Below are positions 1 to 8,111 of a stretch of 64,000 nt of DNA, one piece after another. The notes under the pieces are model-generated. The model saw nothing but the letters and a program-made list of their open reading frames with translations, did not search any database and was not told the DNA's origin. Each line of letters starts with the position of its first letter. Position 1 is the stretch's first letter. A program made the position numbers and the translations under genes. The stretch comes from Pseudomonas sp. PDM05 (lineage in GTDB: Bacteria > Pseudomonadota > Gammaproteobacteria > Pseudomonadales > Pseudomonadaceae), in NCBI RefSeq assembly GCF_014851685.1, contig NZ_JACVAC010000001.1, positions 248,001-312,000 on the forward strand. The letters are read 5' to 3'.

Positions 1-1971
1 AGCCCGCTCGCCGCCGTCGCTGCGGTGTTCCACATTCTCAACCACGCCACCTTCAAGGCTTCGCTGTTCATGGCGGCGGGCATCATCGACCACGAAAGCG
101 GCACCCGTGACATTCGCAAACTCAGTGGTCTGGTGCGTTTGATCCCGTTTACCGCGACCCTGGCGATGGTCGCCAGTGCGTCCATGGCGGGCGTGCCGCT
201 GCTTAACGGTTTCCTGTCCAAAGAGATGTTCTTCGCCGAAACCGTGTTCATCTCGGCGACCAAGTGGGTGGAAATCACCCTGCCGGTGATCGCCACCATC
301 GCCGGTACGTTCAGCGTGGCCTACGCGCTGCGCTTCACGGTCGATGTGTTCTTCGGTCCGACAGCCACCAACCTGCCCCATACGCCACACGAACCGCCGC
401 GCTGGATGCGCGCGCCGGTGGAACTGCTGGTGTTCACCTGCCTGCTGGTGGGGATCTTCCCGGCGCAGATGGTCGGCTCGATCCTCGCTGCCGCCGCACT
501 GCCCGTGGTGGGCGGCGTGCTGCCGCAGTACAGCCTGGCGATCTGGCACGGCTGGAACGCGCCGATGATCATGAGCCTGGTGGCGATGTCCTGCGGCGTG
601 GTGCTCTACCTGTTGCTGCGCAAGCAACTCAAGCGCGGGCGCTTCGATTACCCGCCGATCATCAGCTACTTCAACGGCAAGCGCGGCTTCGAGCGCTGCC
701 TGGTTGTGATGATGCGCGGTGCACGCAAGATCGAAAAACGCATCAGCACCAAACGCCTGCAAACCCAGCTGTTCCTGCTGGTGTTGGCGGCGGTGGTCGC
801 AGGCCTCATCCCGATGCTGCACAGCAGCCTCAGCTGGGGCGACCGGCCGAAGATCCCCGGTTCCATCGTGTTCGTTACCTTGTGGCTGCTGGCGATTGCC
901 TGCGCCGTCGGCGCCGCGTGGCAAGCCAAGTATCACCGGCTGGCAGCCCTGACCATGGTCAGCGTGTGCGGCCTGATGACCTGCATCACGTTCGTGTGGT
1001 TCTCCGCGCCGGACCTGGCCTTGACCCAACTGGTGGTGGAAGTGGTGACCACCGTGCTGATCCTGCTGGGCTTGCGTTGGTTGCCACGGCGGATCGAAGA
1101 GGTTTCGCCCCTGCCGGGCAGCCTGCGCAAGGCGCGGATTCGCCGGGTGCGCGACTTCCTGCTGTCCACCGTGGTAGGCGGCGGCATGGCGTTGCTGTCC
1201 TACGCGATGCTGACGCGCCAGACGCCCAACGATATTTCCTCGTTCTACCTCAGCCGCGCCCTGCCCGAAGGCGGCGGCAGCAATGTGGTCAACGTGATGC
1301 TGGTGGACTTCCGCGGCTTCGACACCCTCGGCGAAATCACCGTGCTCGGCGCCGTGGCGCTGACGGTGTACGCGCTGCTGCGACGTTTCCGCCCGTCCAA
1401 GGAAAGCATGCAACTGCCCGCGCAACAGCGCCAGTTGGCCCCGGACGTAGCCACTGACCTGGTCAACCCGCGCCAGGCCAGCGACACCGCGCTGGGCTTC
1501 ATGATGGTGCCCGCAGTGCTGGTGCGCCTGCTGCTGCCGATTGCGCTGGTGGTGTCGTTCTACCTGTTCATGCGCGGCCACAACCAACCGGGCGGCGGGT
1601 TTGTCGCCGGGCTGGTGATGTCGGTGGCGTTCATCCTGCAATACATGGTCGCCGGTACGCAGTGGGTCGAGGCGCAGATGAGCCTGCGGCCGATGCGCTG
1701 GATGGGCTTCGGCCTGCTGTCGGCGACGCTGACCGGGCTGGGTGCGCTGTTTGTCGGCTACCCGTTCCTGACCACCCACACCTGGCATTTCAGCCTGCCG
1801 CTGCTGGGCGACATTCATGTGGCCAGCGCGCTGTTCTTTGACGTCGGCGTGTACGCCATGGTGGTCGGCTCGACGCTGCTGATGCTCACCGCCCTCGGTC
1901 ACCAATCGGTGCGCGCACACAAACCAAGCAACCAGGCCAAAGTGGTTGCCGCAACGGAAGGAGCCGCCTGA
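1..1971 (+). CDS. mrpA: Na+/H+ antiporter subunit A, fused to subunit B (MrpAB), 5' partial
   Basis: C-terminal 656 residues of the large Mrp (Mnh/Pha) monovalent cation/proton antiporter subunit; the reading frame is open from base 1, so the start lies outside the window. The first visible residues carry the conserved antiporter signature HATFKASLFM followed by DHESGTRD, as in MrpA and NuoL-like proteins. Many hydrophobic segments follow. The last ~150 residues contain the MnhB-type signature PGGGFVAGLVMSVAF, so subunit B is fused to A, as in the PhaAB arrangement of Pseudomonas. The stop overlaps the mrpC start by one base (TGATG), indicating translational coupling. The complex sits in the inner membrane and exports Na+ or K+ in exchange for protons. 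Confidence 0.95.
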   Translation, partial: SPLAAVAAVFHILNHATFKASLFMAAGIIDHESGTRDIRKLSGLVRLIPFTATLAMVASASMAGVPLLNGFLSKEMFFAETVFISATKWVEITLPVIATIAGTFSVAYALRFTVDVFFGPTATNLPHTPHEPPRWMRAPVELLVFTCLLVGIFPAQMVGSILAAAALPVVGGVLPQYSLAIWHGWNAPMIMSLVAMSCGVVLYLLLRKQLKRGRFDYPPIISYFNGKRGFERCLVVMMRGARKIEKRISTKRLQTQLFLLVLAAVVAGLIPMLHSSLSWGDRPKIPGSIVFVTLWLLAIACAVGAAWQAKYHRLAALTMVSVCGLMTCITFVWFSAPDLALTQLVVEVVTTVLILLGLRWLPRRIEEVSPLPGSLRKARIRRVRDFLLSTVVGGGMALLSYAMLTRQTPNDISSFYLSRALPEGGGSNVVNVMLVDFRGFDTLGEITVLGAVALTVYALLRRFRPSKESMQLPAQQRQLAPDVATDLVNPRQASDTALGFMMVPAVLVRLLLPIALVVSFYLFMRGHNQPGGGFVAGLVMSVAFILQYMVAGTQWVEAQMSLRPMRWMGFGLLSATLTGLGALFVGYPFLTTHTWHFSLPLLGDIHVASALFFDVGVYAMVVGSTLLMLTALGHQSVRAHKPSNQAKVVAATEGAA

Positions 1972-2315
1972 TGGAAGAAGTCATCGCAATTGCCATCGGG
2001 GTCCTCGCGGCCTCCGGTGTGTGGCTGATCCTGCGGCCACGGACATTCCAGGTGGTGATGGGCCTGTGCCTGCTGTCGTATGGGGTCAACCTGTTCATCT
2101 TCAGCATGGGCAGCCTGTTTATCGGCAAGGAGCCGATCATCAAGGACGGCGTGCCGCAAGACCTGCTCAACTACACCGATCCGCTGCCCCAGGCCCTGGT
2201 GCTGACGGCCATCGTAATCAGCTTCGCCATGACCGCGTTGTTCCTGGTGGTGCTGCTCGCCTCCCGGGGCCTGACCGGCACGGACCACGTCGACGGCCGG
2301 GAGCCCAAGGAATGA
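1971..2315 (+). CDS. mrpC: Na+/H+ antiporter subunit C
   Basis: Protein of 114 residues, the normal size for MrpC, a NuoK-like subunit. Three hydrophobic segments are visible (about residues 3-22, 27-50 and 70-95). The family feature LLSYGVNLFIFSMG lies in the second segment. The ATG overlaps the mrpA stop by one base, and the TGA overlaps the mrpD start in an ATGA, so it belongs to the same operon. It has no catalytic role of its own but is needed to assemble the Mrp complex. Confidence 0.95.
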   Translation: MEEVIAIAIGVLAASGVWLILRPRTFQVVMGLCLLSYGVNLFIFSMGSLFIGKEPIIKDGVPQDLLNYTDPLPQALVLTAIVISFAMTALFLVVLLASRGLTGTDHVDGREPKE

Positions 2316-3994
2316 ATTGGGTCAACCAACTGATCATCGCGCCGATTCTGCTGCCGCTGCTCACCGCTGCACTGATGTTGATGCTCGGCGAAAAACGCCG
2401 GCCGCTGAAAGCCAAGATCAACCTGTTCTCCAGCGTGCTGGGCCTGGGGATTGCGGTGCTGTTGCTGTACTGGACGCAAAAAGGCGGCCCCGGTTCGATT
2501 GGCGTGTACCTGCCGGGCAACTGGCAGGTGCCGTTCGGCATCGTGCTGGTGGTGGACCAACTGTCGGCGCTGATGCTGGTACTCACCGGCATCATCGGCG
2601 TGAGCGCGCTGCTGTTCGCCATGGCCCGCTGGGACCGTGCCGGCACCAGTTTCCATGCCTTGTTCCAGGTGCAGATGATGGGCCTGTACGGCGCCTTCCT
2701 CACCGCCGACCTGTTCAACCTGTTCGTGTTCTTCGAGGTGCTGCTGGCGGCGTCCTACGGCCTGATGCTGCACGGCTCGGGCCGCGCGCGGGTGTCGGCG
2801 GGGCTGCATTACATCGCAATCAACCTGCTGGCCTCGTCGCTGTTCCTGATTGGCGCGGCGATGATCTACGGCGTCACGGGTACGCTGAACTTTGCCGACC
2901 TGGCGCTGAAAATTCCGCTGGTGCCGGAGGCGGATCGTGGCCTGCTGCATGCGGGCGCGGCGATCCTCGCCACCGCGTTCCTGGCCAAGGCCGGCATGTG
3001 GCCGCTGAACTTCTGGCTGGCTCCTGCCTATTCCTCGGCGAGTGCGCCGGTAGCGGCGATGTTTGCGATCATGACCAAGGTCGGCGTATACACCGTGCTG
3101 CGCTTGTGGACGCTGCTGTTCTCCGGCCAGGCCGGTGCGTCGGCGCTGTTTGGCGGTGACTGGTTGGTGTACGGCGGCATGGCGACCATTATCGGCGCGG
3201 CGCTGGCGATGGTCGCGGCACAACGGCTGGAGCGCATGGCCAGCTTGAGCATCCTGGTGTCGGCGGGGATCTTGCTGTCGGCCGTGGGTTTCGCCCAGCC
3301 GAGCCTGACGGCAGGCGCGCTGTTTTATCTGGTCAGCTCGACCCTGGCGTTGAGCGCGCTGTTCCTGCTGGCGGAGTTGATCGAGCGTTCGCGTTCGGCC
3401 AACGACTTGCCGCTGGATGAGGAAATCGATGCGCTGCCCAAGGCCATGGAATCCCTGCATCCGCGTCCGGGGGTGAACCTGGATGATGAACAGCAAGCCG
3501 TGGTCGGCCAGGTGATCCCCTGGACCATGGCGTTCCTCGGCTTGAGCTTTATCGCCTGCGCGTTGCTGATCATCGGCATGCCGCCGTTGTCCGGGTTTAT
3601 CGGCAAGCTGAGTTTGCTCAGCGCGCTGATCAATCCACTGGGCCTGGGCGTGAGCGTCGACGCGCCGATCCGTCCGGCAGCCTGGGGCCTGGTGGTACTG
3701 CTGGTGCTCTCTGGCCTGGCCTCATTGATCGCGTTCGCGCGCCTGGGCATCCAGCGCTTCTGGACGCCGGAAGAGCGCCCCTCGCCGCTGCTGCGCCGCT
3801 ATGAGTGCGTGCCGATCTTCTTCCTGCTCGGGTTGAGTATCCTGTTGACCTTCAAGGCCGAACCGCTGATGCGCTACACCCAGGCCACGGCCGTGAGCCT
3901 GAACAACCCCGAGCACTACGTGATGGCGGTGATGGCCACGCGTCCGGTGCCGAGCCCCGAAGCGAAGAGCGCCGCGCTGGAGGTGCAGCCATGA
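2312..3994 (+). CDS. mrpD: Na+/H+ antiporter subunit D
   Basis: Protein of 560 residues related to NuoL/M/N, with about 14 transmembrane segments. Visible family hallmarks are FNLFVFFEVLLAASYG, with the buried Glu, and KAGMWPLNFWLAPAYSSAS, with the conserved Lys of the proton channel. A hydrophilic stretch of about 45 residues (near residues 365-405, rich in Asp and Glu) interrupts the membrane part. The ATG at 2312 was chosen because it overlaps the mrpC stop (ATGA) and begins MNWVNQLIIAPILLPLL. The open frame extends upstream inside mrpA/mrpC but that extension is not protein-like. The stop overlaps mrpE. Confidence 0.95.
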   Translation: MNWVNQLIIAPILLPLLTAALMLMLGEKRRPLKAKINLFSSVLGLGIAVLLLYWTQKGGPGSIGVYLPGNWQVPFGIVLVVDQLSALMLVLTGIIGVSALLFAMARWDRAGTSFHALFQVQMMGLYGAFLTADLFNLFVFFEVLLAASYGLMLHGSGRARVSAGLHYIAINLLASSLFLIGAAMIYGVTGTLNFADLALKIPLVPEADRGLLHAGAAILATAFLAKAGMWPLNFWLAPAYSSASAPVAAMFAIMTKVGVYTVLRLWTLLFSGQAGASALFGGDWLVYGGMATIIGAALAMVAAQRLERMASLSILVSAGILLSAVGFAQPSLTAGALFYLVSSTLALSALFLLAELIERSRSANDLPLDEEIDALPKAMESLHPRPGVNLDDEQQAVVGQVIPWTMAFLGLSFIACALLIIGMPPLSGFIGKLSLLSALINPLGLGVSVDAPIRPAAWGLVVLLVLSGLASLIAFARLGIQRFWTPEERPSPLLRRYECVPIFFLLGLSILLTFKAEPLMRYTQATAVSLNNPEHYVMAVMATRPVPSPEAKSAALEVQP

Positions 3995-4479
3995 AACGCC
4001 TGTTCCCTGCGCCGTGGCTGTCGTTGGCTCTGTGGTTGTTATGGCTGGTGCTGAACCTGTCGGTGAGCCCCGGCAACCTGCTGCTCGGCGCGCTGCTGGG
4101 CGTTCTCGCGCCGTTGCTGATGGCGCCGCTGCGGCCGTTGCCGATCCGCATCCGCCGTCCCGGGGTGATCATCCGCCTGTTCTTCGTGGTCGGCCGCGAC
4201 GTGATCGCGTCCAACCTGCAAGTGGCCTGGGGCGTGCTGACCTGCGGCACGCGCCCACCGCGTTCGCGCTTTATCAAGATCCCCCTGGACCTGCGCGACG
4301 CCAACGGCCTCGCCGCGCTGTCGATGATCACCACCGTGGTGCCCGGCACCATCTGGTCGGAACTGGCGCTGGACCGCAGCATCCTGCTGTTGCACGTGTT
4401 CGATCTGGAGGATGAAGCGGCGTTTATCGAGCACTTCAAATCCACCTACGAGCGGCCCCTGATGGAGATCTTCGAATGA
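3991..4479 (+). CDS. mrpE: Na+/H+ antiporter subunit E
   Basis: Protein of 162 residues, typical for MrpE. It starts MKRLFPAPWLSLALWLLWLV and has two N-terminal membrane segments followed by a cytoplasmic domain. The core RDVIASNLQVAWGVL and the downstream SMITTVVPGTIWSEL are characteristic of the family. The ATG overlaps the mrpD stop by four bases and the stop overlaps mrpF in another ATGA, so stoichiometric coupled translation is likely. An in-frame extension upstream to 3805 lies inside mrpD and was not used. Confidence 0.95.
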   Translation: MKRLFPAPWLSLALWLLWLVLNLSVSPGNLLLGALLGVLAPLLMAPLRPLPIRIRRPGVIIRLFFVVGRDVIASNLQVAWGVLTCGTRPPRSRFIKIPLDLRDANGLAALSMITTVVPGTIWSELALDRSILLLHVFDLEDEAAFIEHFKSTYERPLMEIFE

Positions 4480-4754
4480 GCGCCCTGCTCTCCAATGCGA
4501 TCCTGTTCAGCCTGTTCCTGTTTTCCCTGGCCATGGTGCTGACCCTGGTGCGCCTGTTCAAGGGTCCCTCGGCCCAGGACCGGGTCCTGGCGCTGGACTA
4601 CCTGTACATGCTGGCGATGCTGATGATGCTGGTGCTGGGCATTCGTTACGCCAGTGACACCTACTTTGAAGCGGCGCTGTTGATTGCGCTGTTTGGCTTC
4701 GTGGGCTCGTTTGCCCTGGCGAAATTCCTGCTGCGTGGCGAGGTGATTGAATGA
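4476..4754 (+). CDS. mrpF: Na+/H+ antiporter subunit F
   Basis: Small membrane protein of 92 residues with three predicted membrane helices. The conserved MrpF segment VRLFKGPSAQDRVLALDYLYM spans about residues 25-45 and includes the RxxxGPSxxDRVxAxD pattern, with an acidic residue inside the membrane region. It overlaps mrpE by four bases and mrpG by four bases. Its size, position and sequence agree with MrpF of the Mrp/Pha antiporter. Confidence 0.95.
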   Translation: MSALLSNAILFSLFLFSLAMVLTLVRLFKGPSAQDRVLALDYLYMLAMLMMLVLGIRYASDTYFEAALLIALFGFVGSFALAKFLLRGEVIE

Positions 4755-5089
4755 TGCCGTTATGGGTGGAAGTGATCGTGGCCGTGCTGCTGGTGTCGAG
4801 CAGCGTGTTCGCCTTGATCGGCGCAATCGGCTTGTTGCGCATGAAGGACTTTTTTCAACGCATGCACCCGCCGGCGCTGGCTTCGACGTTGGGCGCGTGG
4901 TGTGTGGCATTGGCGTCGATTGTGTACTTTTCGGCACTCAAGTCCGGGCCGGTGTTGCACGGCTGGTTGATTCCGATTTTGTTGTCGATCACGGTGCCGG
5001 TGACCACGTTGCTGCTGGCGCGCACGGCGCTGTTCCGTAAGCGCATGGCGGGTGATGATGTGCCTGCCGAAGTCAGCAGCCGCCGCTGA
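4751..5089 (+). CDS. mrpG: Na+/H+ antiporter subunit G
   Basis: Protein of 112 residues and the last gene of the operon. It shows three hydrophobic segments and the MrpG signature GAIGLLRMKDFFQRMHPPALAST, in which RM.DF..R.H.P...ST is conserved in the family. The ATG overlaps the mrpF stop. A REP-like hairpin 22 bases after the stop probably ends transcription. With subunits A to F it forms the inner-membrane antiporter used for pH and Na+ homeostasis. Confidence 0.95.
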   Translation: MMPLWVEVIVAVLLVSSSVFALIGAIGLLRMKDFFQRMHPPALASTLGAWCVALASIVYFSALKSGPVLHGWLIPILLSITVPVTTLLLARTALFRKRMAGDDVPAEVSSRR

Positions 5090-5110
5090 TCGCTCAAGTG
5101 AACACAGTAT

Positions 5111-5136
5111 AAATGTGGGAGCGGGCTCCCACATTT
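5111..5136. terminator. Miniature REP-derived hairpin between convergent genes
   Basis: Perfect inverted repeat AAATGTGGGAGC-GG-GCTCCCACATTT with 12-base arms and a two-base spacer. The arms match the outer ends of the longer REP elements elsewhere in the window, but the inner part is missing. It lies between mrpG and the convergent HIT gene, so it could stop transcription from both sides. Confidence 0.65.
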
Positions 5137-5145
5137 GGTTTTGTG

Positions 5146-5604
5146 CTAGGCGAAAGATCGAATTCTCGCCGCCAGTTCTGCCAACCCGTCATCATCCGCG
5201 CGCCCATGATCATGGGACGAGATATAGCCCTCATACACCTCGAAAAACTTGTCCACCTTCGAACTCAAGGGCTTGAACGTACTGTCCGACCCTGTGCCAT
5301 GCATGGGGAACAACTTCGCATGCAGGTGATCTACGCCATAGCCCTCCATGATCAGCCCCGTACGCGCCACATCGGGAAACGCCCGGTCGATCTGCAAGGC
5401 CGTCTTCTTCGCCGCCACCGCGAGCGCGGCCAACACTTCGTCCGACTGGGCAAACGCATAGCTGCCGTAATGCTGCTTGGGGATCACCACGCTGAAACCC
5501 GGGGTGTTGGGGAAAATCGAGAGGAAGGCCATGTGCTGGTCGTCTTCCCAGAGGATGTGGGCTGGGGAGGTTTTGCGGACAATGTTGCAGAAAATACAAT
5601 CCAT
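5146..5604 (-). CDS. HIT family (histidine triad) nucleotide-binding protein
   Basis: Protein of 152 residues if started at the Met of MDCIFCNIVRKTSPAHILWE; an in-frame Met 15 codons upstream (5649) is possible, but the family usually begins just before this CxxC motif. HIT proteins hydrolyse or transfer nucleoside phosphates. The first part (CIFCNI, then ED.HMAFLSIFPNTPGFSVVIPKQH) matches the family. The signature region reads DHLHAKLFPMHG, so the usual His-x-His-x-His has Lys in the third position. The middle His, normally the nucleophile, is kept. The gene is single and convergent with the mrp operon. The substrate is unknown. Confidence 0.85.
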   Translation of the reverse strand: MDCIFCNIVRKTSPAHILWEDDQHMAFLSIFPNTPGFSVVIPKQHYGSYAFAQSDEVLAALAVAAKKTALQIDRAFPDVARTGLIMEGYGVDHLHAKLFPMHGTGSDSTFKPLSSKVDKFFEVYEGYISSHDHGRADDDGLAELAARIRSFA

Positions 5605-5649
5605 TTTAATCGCTGCCATTCTAGTCATGGGATGGGTTGACGCAGCCAT

Positions 5650-5909
5650 CTAAAGCCACGATTCGGTAGGCGTCAAAACAAATGGAAACTTTCCGAAATG
5701 TCCTAGGCCTTTTGTACCGTCGCCATTTTTATTAAGTAATAGGCCATGCATGGGTGCCTGGGAACACCAAGGCTTTGAATCTGAGTGGGTGGGCACATTT
5801 AGATTGGGGGTCACCAATGGATCGGTGGCGCAGCCGAGTAAAAAACCACAGAATTTTCCGACAGTGTTTAAGGGTTGTCCCTCGGAAGATGGCTGCCTAA
5901 TCTTCGGCA
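5650..5909. other. Intergenic stretch without a supportable gene
   Basis: Two small open frames overlap here on opposite strands (about 5650-5919 minus and 5750-5950 plus). Neither has a convincing ribosome-binding site, and neither resembles a family I recognise. The stretch precedes the structured leader of the DUF6124 gene and may hold its promoter. A small hairpin, CTGCC-GGCAG, lies near 5893-5910. Confidence 0.4.
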
Positions 5910-5994
5910 GTCGCTGCAAATTCAGCGACCGGGTTTCGCAGCCCGGTTAAACTCTAGACGCACAGCGTCCACCTCAGATAGCGGGCGCTTTTTT
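5910..5994 (+). ncRNA. Hairpin cluster ending in an intrinsic terminator (leader or small RNA)
   Basis: Three stems follow one another. The first is GTCGCTG (5910-5916) with CAGCGAC (5923-5929). The second is CCGGG (5929-5933) with CCCGG (5942-5946). The third is a terminator, GCGTCC (5965-5970) pairing with GGGCGC (5983-5988, one G-T pair), followed by six T (5989-5994). The first two share one base and could compete. This looks like an attenuator or the 3' end of a small RNA placed 150 bases before the DUF6124 gene. No named RNA family is claimed. Confidence 0.5.
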
Positions 5995-6008
5995 ATGCCT
6001 GATGTCAT

Positions 6009-6083
6009 GGCGGCTGTGCGCGGGATACCTTCGGGTATGCCGGGTGCCTAGAGTCCCGGTCTGCGAACCCGCGTACAGCTGCC
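6009..6083 (+). promoter_or_regulatory. Three-way-junction RNA element in the 5' leader of the DUF6124 gene
   Basis: A 16-base-pair closing stem pairs 6009-6024 (GGCGGCTGTGCGCGGG) with 6068-6083 (CCCGCGTACAGCTGCC), using only G-T wobbles as exceptions. Inside it are two hairpins. ATACC-TTCG-GGTAT (6025-6038) carries a UUCG tetraloop, and CCGGG (6040-6044) pairs with CCCGG (6055-6059). The unpaired TCTGCGAA lies before the closing strand. The element ends 57 bases before the start codon. Such a compact fold suggests a conserved cis-acting RNA. Confidence 0.6.
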
Positions 6084-6140
6084 ACCCTAGTATCGTTTCG
6101 CAGCGATGGGAGGCAGCTCCAATACTCTAGGAGCTTTGCC

Positions 6141-6482
6141 ATGATTAAAGACAGTCCAAATCCGCCGTTAGATTCAACCGCGTTTCACGCCTCTGCTCAT
6201 CGAGCAATTAACCAATATCTGAACCCCTCTGAAAACCCGCAGCCATCTGCTGAGGGCGACAACCTGTTTACCGTACGCGAAGGACTGGACGTCGAGACGC
6301 TGTTGGTCAACGCGTCAGAGGATCTAGCGTGGGTTCGTGCGTTGGCAAGCCATTTGGCTTTCGAGATCGATGGCAATCCTCGCAGCGTGGCACTGGGAAT
6401 GTGTCGGATGCTGGAAGGAATCCAATTGATGGTGGATAAAACACTAAGCCTCAAAGACGAGCCCATTCACAGATCAATCTGA
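6141..6482 (+). CDS. DUF6124 (formerly DUF3077-type) small protein
   Basis: Soluble protein of 113 residues with no signal peptide. It resembles the Pseudomonas-restricted DUF6124 family: a variable N-terminus, the core NLFTVREGLDVETLLVNASEDL, and a helical C-terminal half ending near MVDKTLSLK. A second member is encoded at 51537-51887 and shares the pattern LF.V..G...E..LV.AS followed by GN.R. The start is supported by AGGAG at 6129-6133, seven bases before the ATG. The function of the family is unknown. The structured leader upstream suggests post-transcriptional control. Confidence 0.75.
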   Translation: MIKDSPNPPLDSTAFHASAHRAINQYLNPSENPQPSAEGDNLFTVREGLDVETLLVNASEDLAWVRALASHLAFEIDGNPRSVALGMCRMLEGIQLMVDKTLSLKDEPIHRSI

Positions 6483-6517
6483 AGCCGAAGAATTTGCAAA
6501 GCGGGCACGGTAAAAAC

Positions 6518-6606
6518 TGTGGGAGCGGGCTTGCTCGCGAATGCGGCGTGTCAGTCAGCACATGTGTGACTGATACACCGCATTCGCGAGCAAGCCCGCT
6601 CCCACA
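6518..6606. repeat. REP/BIME palindromic element
   Basis: Two REP arms face each other: TGTGGGAGCGGGCTTGCTCG on the left, and its inverse ending CCCGCTCCCACA on the right, separated by about 30 bases. This is the standard extragenic palindrome of the P. fluorescens group. Confidence 0.9.
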
Positions 6607-6637
6607 TTTGGATTGTGGTGTGCCTGGCGAAAAAAAA

Positions 6638-6661
6638 GCCCCGAACCAGTCGGGGCGTTTT
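6638..6661. terminator. Bidirectional intrinsic terminator
   Basis: The stem GCCCCGA (6638-6644) pairs with TCGGGGC (6650-6656) across the loop ACCAG. It has a run of A on the left (6629-6637) and of T on the right, so it can end cysS from the minus strand and the DUF6124 transcript from the plus strand. Confidence 0.85.
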
Positions 6662-6679
6662 TTATTCAGCCTTTAGCAA

Positions 6680-8068
6680 TCAAGCCTGATCAGCCAAGCG
6701 CCACGTCGTCCCACCCTTGCCGTCTTCCAACACCACGCCCATGGCGGTGAGTTGGTCACGGATACGGTCGGATTCCGCCCAGTCCTTGTTGGCCCGTGCG
6801 TTCAGGCGCGCCTGGATCAGCGCATCGACTTCAGCCGCATCCACACGCCCTTCGGCGCCGGCCTGGAGGAAGTCATCGGCTTGCATCTGCAACACGCCCA
6901 GCACGCTGGCCAGTTCTTTCAGGCGTGCGGCAAGGCCAGCGGCGGCGTCGAGATCGCTCTCGCGCAGGCGGTTGATCTCGCGCACCATCTCGAACAGCAC
7001 GGCGCAGGCTTCTGGGGTGCCGAAGTCGTCGTTCATCACCTGGGTGAAGCGCTCAACGAACGCTTCGCCACCGGCCGGAGCAACCACCGGCAAGCCTTTC
7101 AACGCGTGGTAGAACCGCTCCAGGGCGCCCTTGGCGTCCTTGAGGTTGTCTTCCGAGTAGTTGATCGCACTGCGGTAGTGGCTCGATACCAGCAGGTAAC
7201 GCACCACTTCCGGGTGATACTTTGCCAGCACGTCGCGGATGGTGAAGAAGTTGTTCAAGGACTTGGACATCTTCTCGCCATTGATGCGAATCATGCCGCA
7301 GTGCATCCAGGCATTGGCGTAGGTCTTGCCGGTGGCGGCTTCGCTCTGGGCGATTTCGTTTTCGTGGTGCGGGAACTCGAGGTCGCTGCCGCCGCCATGA
7401 ATGTCGAACGTCTCGCCCAGGCAGCAGGTGGACATCACCGAGCATTCGATGTGCCAGCCCGGCCGCCCGGCGCCCCATGGCGATTCCCAGCTCGGCTCGC
7501 CCGGCTTGGTGCCTTTCCATAGCACGAAGTCGAGCGGGTCTTGCTTGGCTTCATCCACTTCGATACGCGCGCCGATGCGCAGGTCTTCGATTTTCTTGCG
7601 CGACAGCTTGCCGTAGCCCATGAACTTGGCGACGCGGTAGTACACGTCGCCATTGCCCGGGGCGTAGGCGTAACCCTTGTCGATCAGGGTCTGGATCATC
7701 GCGTGCATGCCCGGGATGTGGTCCGTGGCGCGTGGTTCCATGTCCGGCTTGAGGATGTTGAGGCGCGCCTCGTCCTCGTGCATCGCGGCAATCATGCGCT
7801 CGGTCAGCGCGTCGAACGACTCGCCGTTTTCATTGGCGCGGTTGATGATCTTGTCGTCGATGTCGGTGATGTTGCGCACGTACGTCAAGTCATAGCCGCT
7901 GAAACGCAACCAGCGGGTGACCAGGTCGAAAGCCACCATGCTGCGGCCGTGGCCGATGTGGCAGTAGTCGTACACGGTCATGCCGCACACGTACATGCGC
8001 ACCTTGTTGCCATCCAGCGGCTTGAAGACTTCTTTGGTCTTGCTGAGTGTGTTGTAGATCGTTAACAC
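6680..8068 (-). CDS. cysS: Cysteinyl-tRNA synthetase
   Basis: Class I aminoacyl-tRNA synthetase of 462 residues that charges tRNA-Cys in the cytoplasm; the length is normal. The N-terminus [13 protein letters not shown] leads to the zinc-binding [15 protein letters not shown], which contains the HIGH motif. The second signature, KMSKS, is present as [10 protein letters not shown]. The other zinc ligands are visible in ECSVMS and [14 protein letters not shown]. The start codon is GTG at 8068 with GAAGGA upstream. The gene lies 43 bases after glnS on the same strand, so the two synthetases probably share a transcript. A bidirectional terminator follows it. Confidence 0.97.
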   Translation of the reverse strand: MLTIYNTLSKTKEVFKPLDGNKVRMYVCGMTVYDYCHIGHGRSMVAFDLVTRWLRFSGYDLTYVRNITDIDDKIINRANENGESFDALTERMIAAMHEDEARLNILKPDMEPRATDHIPGMHAMIQTLIDKGYAYAPGNGDVYYRVAKFMGYGKLSRKKIEDLRIGARIEVDEAKQDPLDFVLWKGTKPGEPSWESPWGAGRPGWHIECSVMSTCCLGETFDIHGGGSDLEFPHHENEIAQSEAATGKTYANAWMHCGMIRINGEKMSKSLNNFFTIRDVLAKYHPEVVRYLLVSSHYRSAINYSEDNLKDAKGALERFYHALKGLPVVAPAGGEAFVERFTQVMNDDFGTPEACAVLFEMVREINRLRESDLDAAAGLAARLKELASVLGVLQMQADDFLQAGAEGRVDAAEVDALIQARLNARANKDWAESDRIRDQLTAMGVVLEDGKGGTTWRLADQA

Positions 8069-8111
8069 GACAATTCCTTCTCTCTAGGCAAAGCCGGTCA
8101 GGCCTGCCTGA

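Noticed and set aside
2171..3496. Long minus-strand frame opposite mrpD
   Set aside because: It is rich in Arg, Gln and His from antisense reading of hydrophobic codons, and mrpD on the plus strand is certain.
5650..5950. Two small overlapping open frames on opposite strands
   Set aside because: There is no good start signal and no recognised family, and the plus-strand one runs into the structured leader hairpins.
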